Shown: positions 61,377 to 64,000 of the stretch, piece after piece
How positions within the stretch are numbered: position 1 is the stretch's first letter
Layout of the letters: each line of letters opens with the position of its first letter
Assembly: GCA_947488605.1 (NCBI GenBank)
Contig: CANKZJ010000001.1
Location: 930,001-994,000 of the forward strand
From: an uncultured Paracoccaceae bacterium
Lineage (GTDB): Bacteria > Pseudomonadota > Alphaproteobacteria > Rhodobacterales > Rhodobacteraceae
Reading direction: 5' to 3'
DNA: 64,000 nt
Program-made: the position numbers and the translations under genes
Notes under the pieces: model-generated
Told to the model about the DNA's origin: nothing
The model's database searches: none
Seen by the model: the letters and a program-made list of their open reading frames with translations, nothing else

Positions 61377-62279
61377 ATGTCATGCCAACGCAATTTTTTG
61401 GCGATACGAGATAACACCTTGAAACTCAGAATACCGCCAGCAAAAAATACCTACGATATCTTGTCAAAACGGTGGGGCCTCAGCAATCCGACGCTTTTGG
61501 TCAAATCAAAACGCGCGACTGTCTACAAGGTTGATAGCCCTCAGGGGCCCGCCGCATTCAAACTCTACACCGAGATCGGATATGCCAACGAGCGCGCAGC
61601 AGTCGCATTCTCAAGTAACCTGCCCGACGGCATCGGGCCCCGTATCCTGCAAAGTGATTATTTCCGCGCCGCCATTCTGATCGAATGGCTACAAGGCCCG
61701 ACGCTGGCAGAAACCTACAATCAGGGAGGGTATGCCGACGCCACGCGCCAAGCCTGTGAGATCATCAAGAAAATCGCAAACGCAGAGTTCCGCTGGGCTT
61801 TTGCCTACCGCCGTTTGATGCCGCTGTTAAAACAAAGACTGAAACTCAAAATCAAACAGTGCACTGTCAACGAAGACCGGCAATTGCTGCAACACGCCTT
61901 GACGCTTTTCGAACAAGACTTCGAAAACACGAAAGCAGAACACGTCATCCACGGTGATTTGCACTTTGGCAACATCATCATCACGCCACAAGGCGTGCGC
62001 GCTATCGACCCCAAAGGCGTCAGAGCGCATCCTATGTTTGAGTGTCGCAACTTGTTCGAGGCACCGAAATCCGAGACAATCTTGGATGCATTTCACGACA
62101 GAGTTCTGCAACAAACCTCAATTGTCGCCGAAGAAATGGGCTACGACCGCAAGCAACTGATCCGGTTTAATACCTTCCAGATCATCGCAGGCCTGTTTCA
62201 CCCCCAACACAGTGCGGAGCAGACCGAATTTCTCAGGCAAAAAGCTGCCCTCTTGATCCGCACAGAAGCAGAAATGTGA
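61377..62279 (+). CDS. Aminoglycoside-phosphotransferase-fold kinase (streptomycin-6-kinase-like)
   Basis: The product is about 300 residues from ATG 61377; TTG 61422 is an alternative start. The APH fold is shown by the catalytic loop HVIHGDLHFGNIIITP (HGDxHxxN) and the following DPKG in place of DFG, which is the APH(6)/hydroxyurea-phosphotransferase pattern. The substrate is unknown; chromosomal homologues need not confer drug resistance. Confidence 0.8.
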   Translation: MSCQRNFLAIRDNTLKLRIPPAKNTYDILSKRWGLSNPTLLVKSKRATVYKVDSPQGPAAFKLYTEIGYANERAAVAFSSNLPDGIGPRILQSDYFRAAILIEWLQGPTLAETYNQGGYADATRQACEIIKKIANAEFRWAFAYRRLMPLLKQRLKLKIKQCTVNEDRQLLQHALTLFEQDFENTKAEHVIHGDLHFGNIIITPQGVRAIDPKGVRAHPMFECRNLFEAPKSETILDAFHDRVLQQTSIVAEEMGYDRKQLIRFNTFQIIAGLFHPQHSAEQTEFLRQKAALLIRTEAEM

Positions 62280-62384
62280 AACAACATCCCCATTGCTGAA
62301 CACTCCTGACACATCCTGTCAGCAGCCGCCCTTGAACCCTCTTCCAAACACATCAACTATAGGCGTGAACCAAAGGATATCCGC

Positions 62385-64000
62385 ATGGCCTACGCCCAGA
62401 CCGACAAATCCGAACCCGAACAGTTCCTCGCCAACCCCGCCCCCGATGTCAAAACCCGCGAAAAGCTGGAAGGTGGCAGGCAGTTCGTACTGAAAACCGA
62501 GTTCGAACCCGCGGGCGACCAGCCGACTGCGATCAAAGAACTGAGCGAAGGCATCCGCAACGGCGAACGCGATCAGGTGCTGCTTGGTGCCACCGGCACC
62601 GGCAAGACCTTCACCATGGCCAAAATGATCGAGGAAACACAGCGCCCCGCGATCATTCTTGCTCCCAACAAGACCCTCGCCGCCCAGCTTTACGGCGAAT
62701 TCAAAGGGTTCTTCCCCGAAAACGCCGTCGAGTACTTCGTCAGCTACTACGACTATTACCAACCCGAAGCCTACGTCGCGCGATCCGACACGTTCATCGA
62801 AAAAGAAAGCCAGATCAACGAACAGATCGACCGGATGCGCCACTCGGCCACCCGCGCGCTTCTGGAACGCGACGATGTGATTATCGTCGCATCCGTGTCC
62901 TGCATCTACGGTATTGGTTCGGTGGAAACCTACGGGGCGATGACCCAAGACATCCACGTCGGCAAAACCTACGACCAACGTGGCATCATCGCCGACCTGA
63001 TCGCACAGGCCTACAAACGCAACGACCACGCATTCCAGCGCGGTACCTTCCGGGTGCGCGGCGACAGCCTGGAAATCTGGCCTGCCCACCTTGATGACCG
63101 GGCATGGAAACTGTCGTTCTTTGGGGAAGAGTTGGAAAACATTACTGAATTCGACCCGCTGACAGGCGAGAAAACCGACACCTTCGACAAGGTCCGCGTC
63201 TACGCCAACTCGCACTACGTCACACCAAAGCCCACGATGAACCAAGCCATCATCGGCATCAAAAAAGAACTGCGCATGCGGCTGGACCAGCTGGTCGGCG
63301 AAGGCAAACTGCTCGAGGCGCAACGGCTGGAACAACGCTGCAACTTCGATCTGGAAATGCTGGAAGCCACCGGCGTCTGCAACGGCATCGAAAACTATTC
63401 GCGCTACCTGACAGGCCGCGCACCAGGCGAGCCGCCCCCCACCCTGTTCGAATTCATCCCCGACAACGCCATCGTCTTCGCCGACGAATCCCACGTCTCC
63501 GTCCCCCAAATCGGCGGCATGTATAAAGGTGACTTTAGACGCAAAATGACACTGGCCGAACACGGGTTCCGCCTGCCCTCCTGCATGGACAACCGTCCTT
63601 TGAAGTTCGAGGAATGGGACGCCATGCGCCCGCAATCCGTCTTTGTCTCGGCAACCCCCGCCGCGTGGGAGCTGGAGCAAGCAGGCGGTGTTTTCACCGA
63701 ACAGATCATCCGCCCCACCGGCCTGATCGACCCGCTGATCGAAATCCGCCCGGTGGACACGCAAGTCGACGACCTGATCGACGAAGTACGCAAAGTCACC
63801 GCCGCAGGTTACCGCACGCTGGTCACGACCCTGACCAAACGCATGGCCGAAGACCTGACCGAATACATGCACGAACAGGGCATCAAAGTGCGCTACATGC
63901 ACAGCGACATCGACACGATCGAGCGGATCGAGATCCTGCGCGATTTGCGGCTCGGCGCCTTCGACGTGCTGATCGGGATCAACCTGCTGCGCGAGGGGCT
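62385..64000 (+). CDS. uvrB: Excinuclease ABC subunit B, 3'-truncated by window edge
   Basis: The frame starts at ATG 62385 with AAAGGAT upstream and stays open to the window end (538 codons). It has UvrB helicase motif [13 protein letters not shown], the beta-hairpin [12 protein letters not shown] that clamps damaged [13 protein letters not shown], motif [19 protein letters not shown], and a C-terminal [12 protein letters not shown]. UvrB verifies damage in nucleotide-excision repair. Its first 30 residues before the core are longer than in E. coli. A 527-codon frame on the other strand is only its antisense shadow. Confidence 0.96.
   Translation, partial: MAYAQTDKSEPEQFLANPAPDVKTREKLEGGRQFVLKTEFEPAGDQPTAIKELSEGIRNGERDQVLLGATGTGKTFTMAKMIEETQRPAIILAPNKTLAAQLYGEFKGFFPENAVEYFVSYYDYYQPEAYVARSDTFIEKESQINEQIDRMRHSATRALLERDDVIIVASVSCIYGIGSVETYGAMTQDIHVGKTYDQRGIIADLIAQAYKRNDHAFQRGTFRVRGDSLEIWPAHLDDRAWKLSFFGEELENITEFDPLTGEKTDTFDKVRVYANSHYVTPKPTMNQAIIGIKKELRMRLDQLVGEGKLLEAQRLEQRCNFDLEMLEATGVCNGIENYSRYLTGRAPGEPPPTLFEFIPDNAIVFADESHVSVPQIGGMYKGDFRRKMTLAEHGFRLPSCMDNRPLKFEEWDAMRPQSVFVSATPAAWELEQAGGVFTEQIIRPTGLIDPLIEIRPVDTQVDDLIDEVRKVTAAGYRTLVTTLTKRMAEDLTEYMHEQGIKVRYMHSDIDTIERIEILRDLRLGAFDVLIGINLLREG

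Noticed and set aside
62319-63902. 527-codon open frame on the minus strand
   Set aside because: It is antisense to uvrB, whose plus-strand frame has all helicase motifs and runs off the window end; the minus frame shows no domain and odd composition.
1-64000. CRISPR arrays, rRNA genes, IS transposases
   Set aside because: No regularly spaced identical repeats, rRNA stretches or transposase motifs were seen anywhere in the window.

Overview
The window looks like chromosome of a marine alphaproteobacterium of the Roseobacter group (Rhodobacteraceae). This is inferred from gene content and order (a Roseobacter-type methylated-amine locus, an NDUFS4-like complex I accessory subunit, GlxA-family and XRE-cupin regulators) and from moderately GC-rich coding sequence in the flanks. 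No marker gene was compared with a database.

Left flank (1-19.66 kb) is an almost complete pathway for methylated one-carbon amines. tmm (trimethylamine to TMAO), tdm (TMAO to dimethylamine plus a C1 unit) and dmmDABC (dimethylamine to monomethylamine) feed monomethylamine to gmaS (gamma-glutamylmethylamide synthetase) and mgsABC (N-methylglutamate synthase). A sarcosine-oxidase-gamma-like fragment at the left edge may be the last subunit of N-methylglutamate dehydrogenase. amtB, a DMT-family exporter and a FolD-like enzyme supply nitrogen transport, efflux and folate-C1 oxidation. Four genes starting with tdm are chained by ATGA overlaps, two of them coding for very small or unknown proteins. 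The FolD-like protein lacks the usual catalytic lysine.

Middle (19.97-55.84 kb) is a 35.9-kb integrative island. It is bounded by a perfect 50-bp direct repeat of the 3' part of tRNA-Arg(TCT); the intact tRNA is at the right end and a tyrosine recombinase at the left end. Its cargo is modular: (a) integrase, AlpA-like and other DNA-binding proteins; (b) an alpha/beta hydrolase and a lone SLATT two-TM protein; (c) an acyl-CoA-ligase / branched-chain-type ABC transporter cluster with a divergent hybrid histidine kinase and response regulator; (d) a cyanate-type ABC transporter, cyanase and a divergent Fis-type activator with a non-canonical GAFTGA loop; (e) a 12-kb accessory zone of small lipoproteins and unknown genes. 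Diverged, palindrome-rich repeats sit between most modules.

The best candidates for an undescribed system are both in zone (e). One is a three-gene operon with 8-bp overlaps coding for a two-TM protein, a cupin and a small class-III-cyclase-like protein, reminiscent of nucleotide-signalling defence systems (Pycsar, Panoptes) but with an extra cupin. The other is a GTGA-coupled pair of a HEPN-like protein (R-x6-H) and an ORC/CDC6-like P-loop ATPase with a C-terminal helix-hairpin-helix-like tail, followed by a second HEPN-like gene.

Right flank (55.8-64 kb) is ordinary chromosome: the tRNA, a LysR regulator, an aldehyde dehydrogenase overlapping an M19-like dipeptidase that lacks part of its metal site, the NDUFS4-like subunit, an M29 aminopeptidase, an APH-type kinase and the first 538 codons of uvrB.
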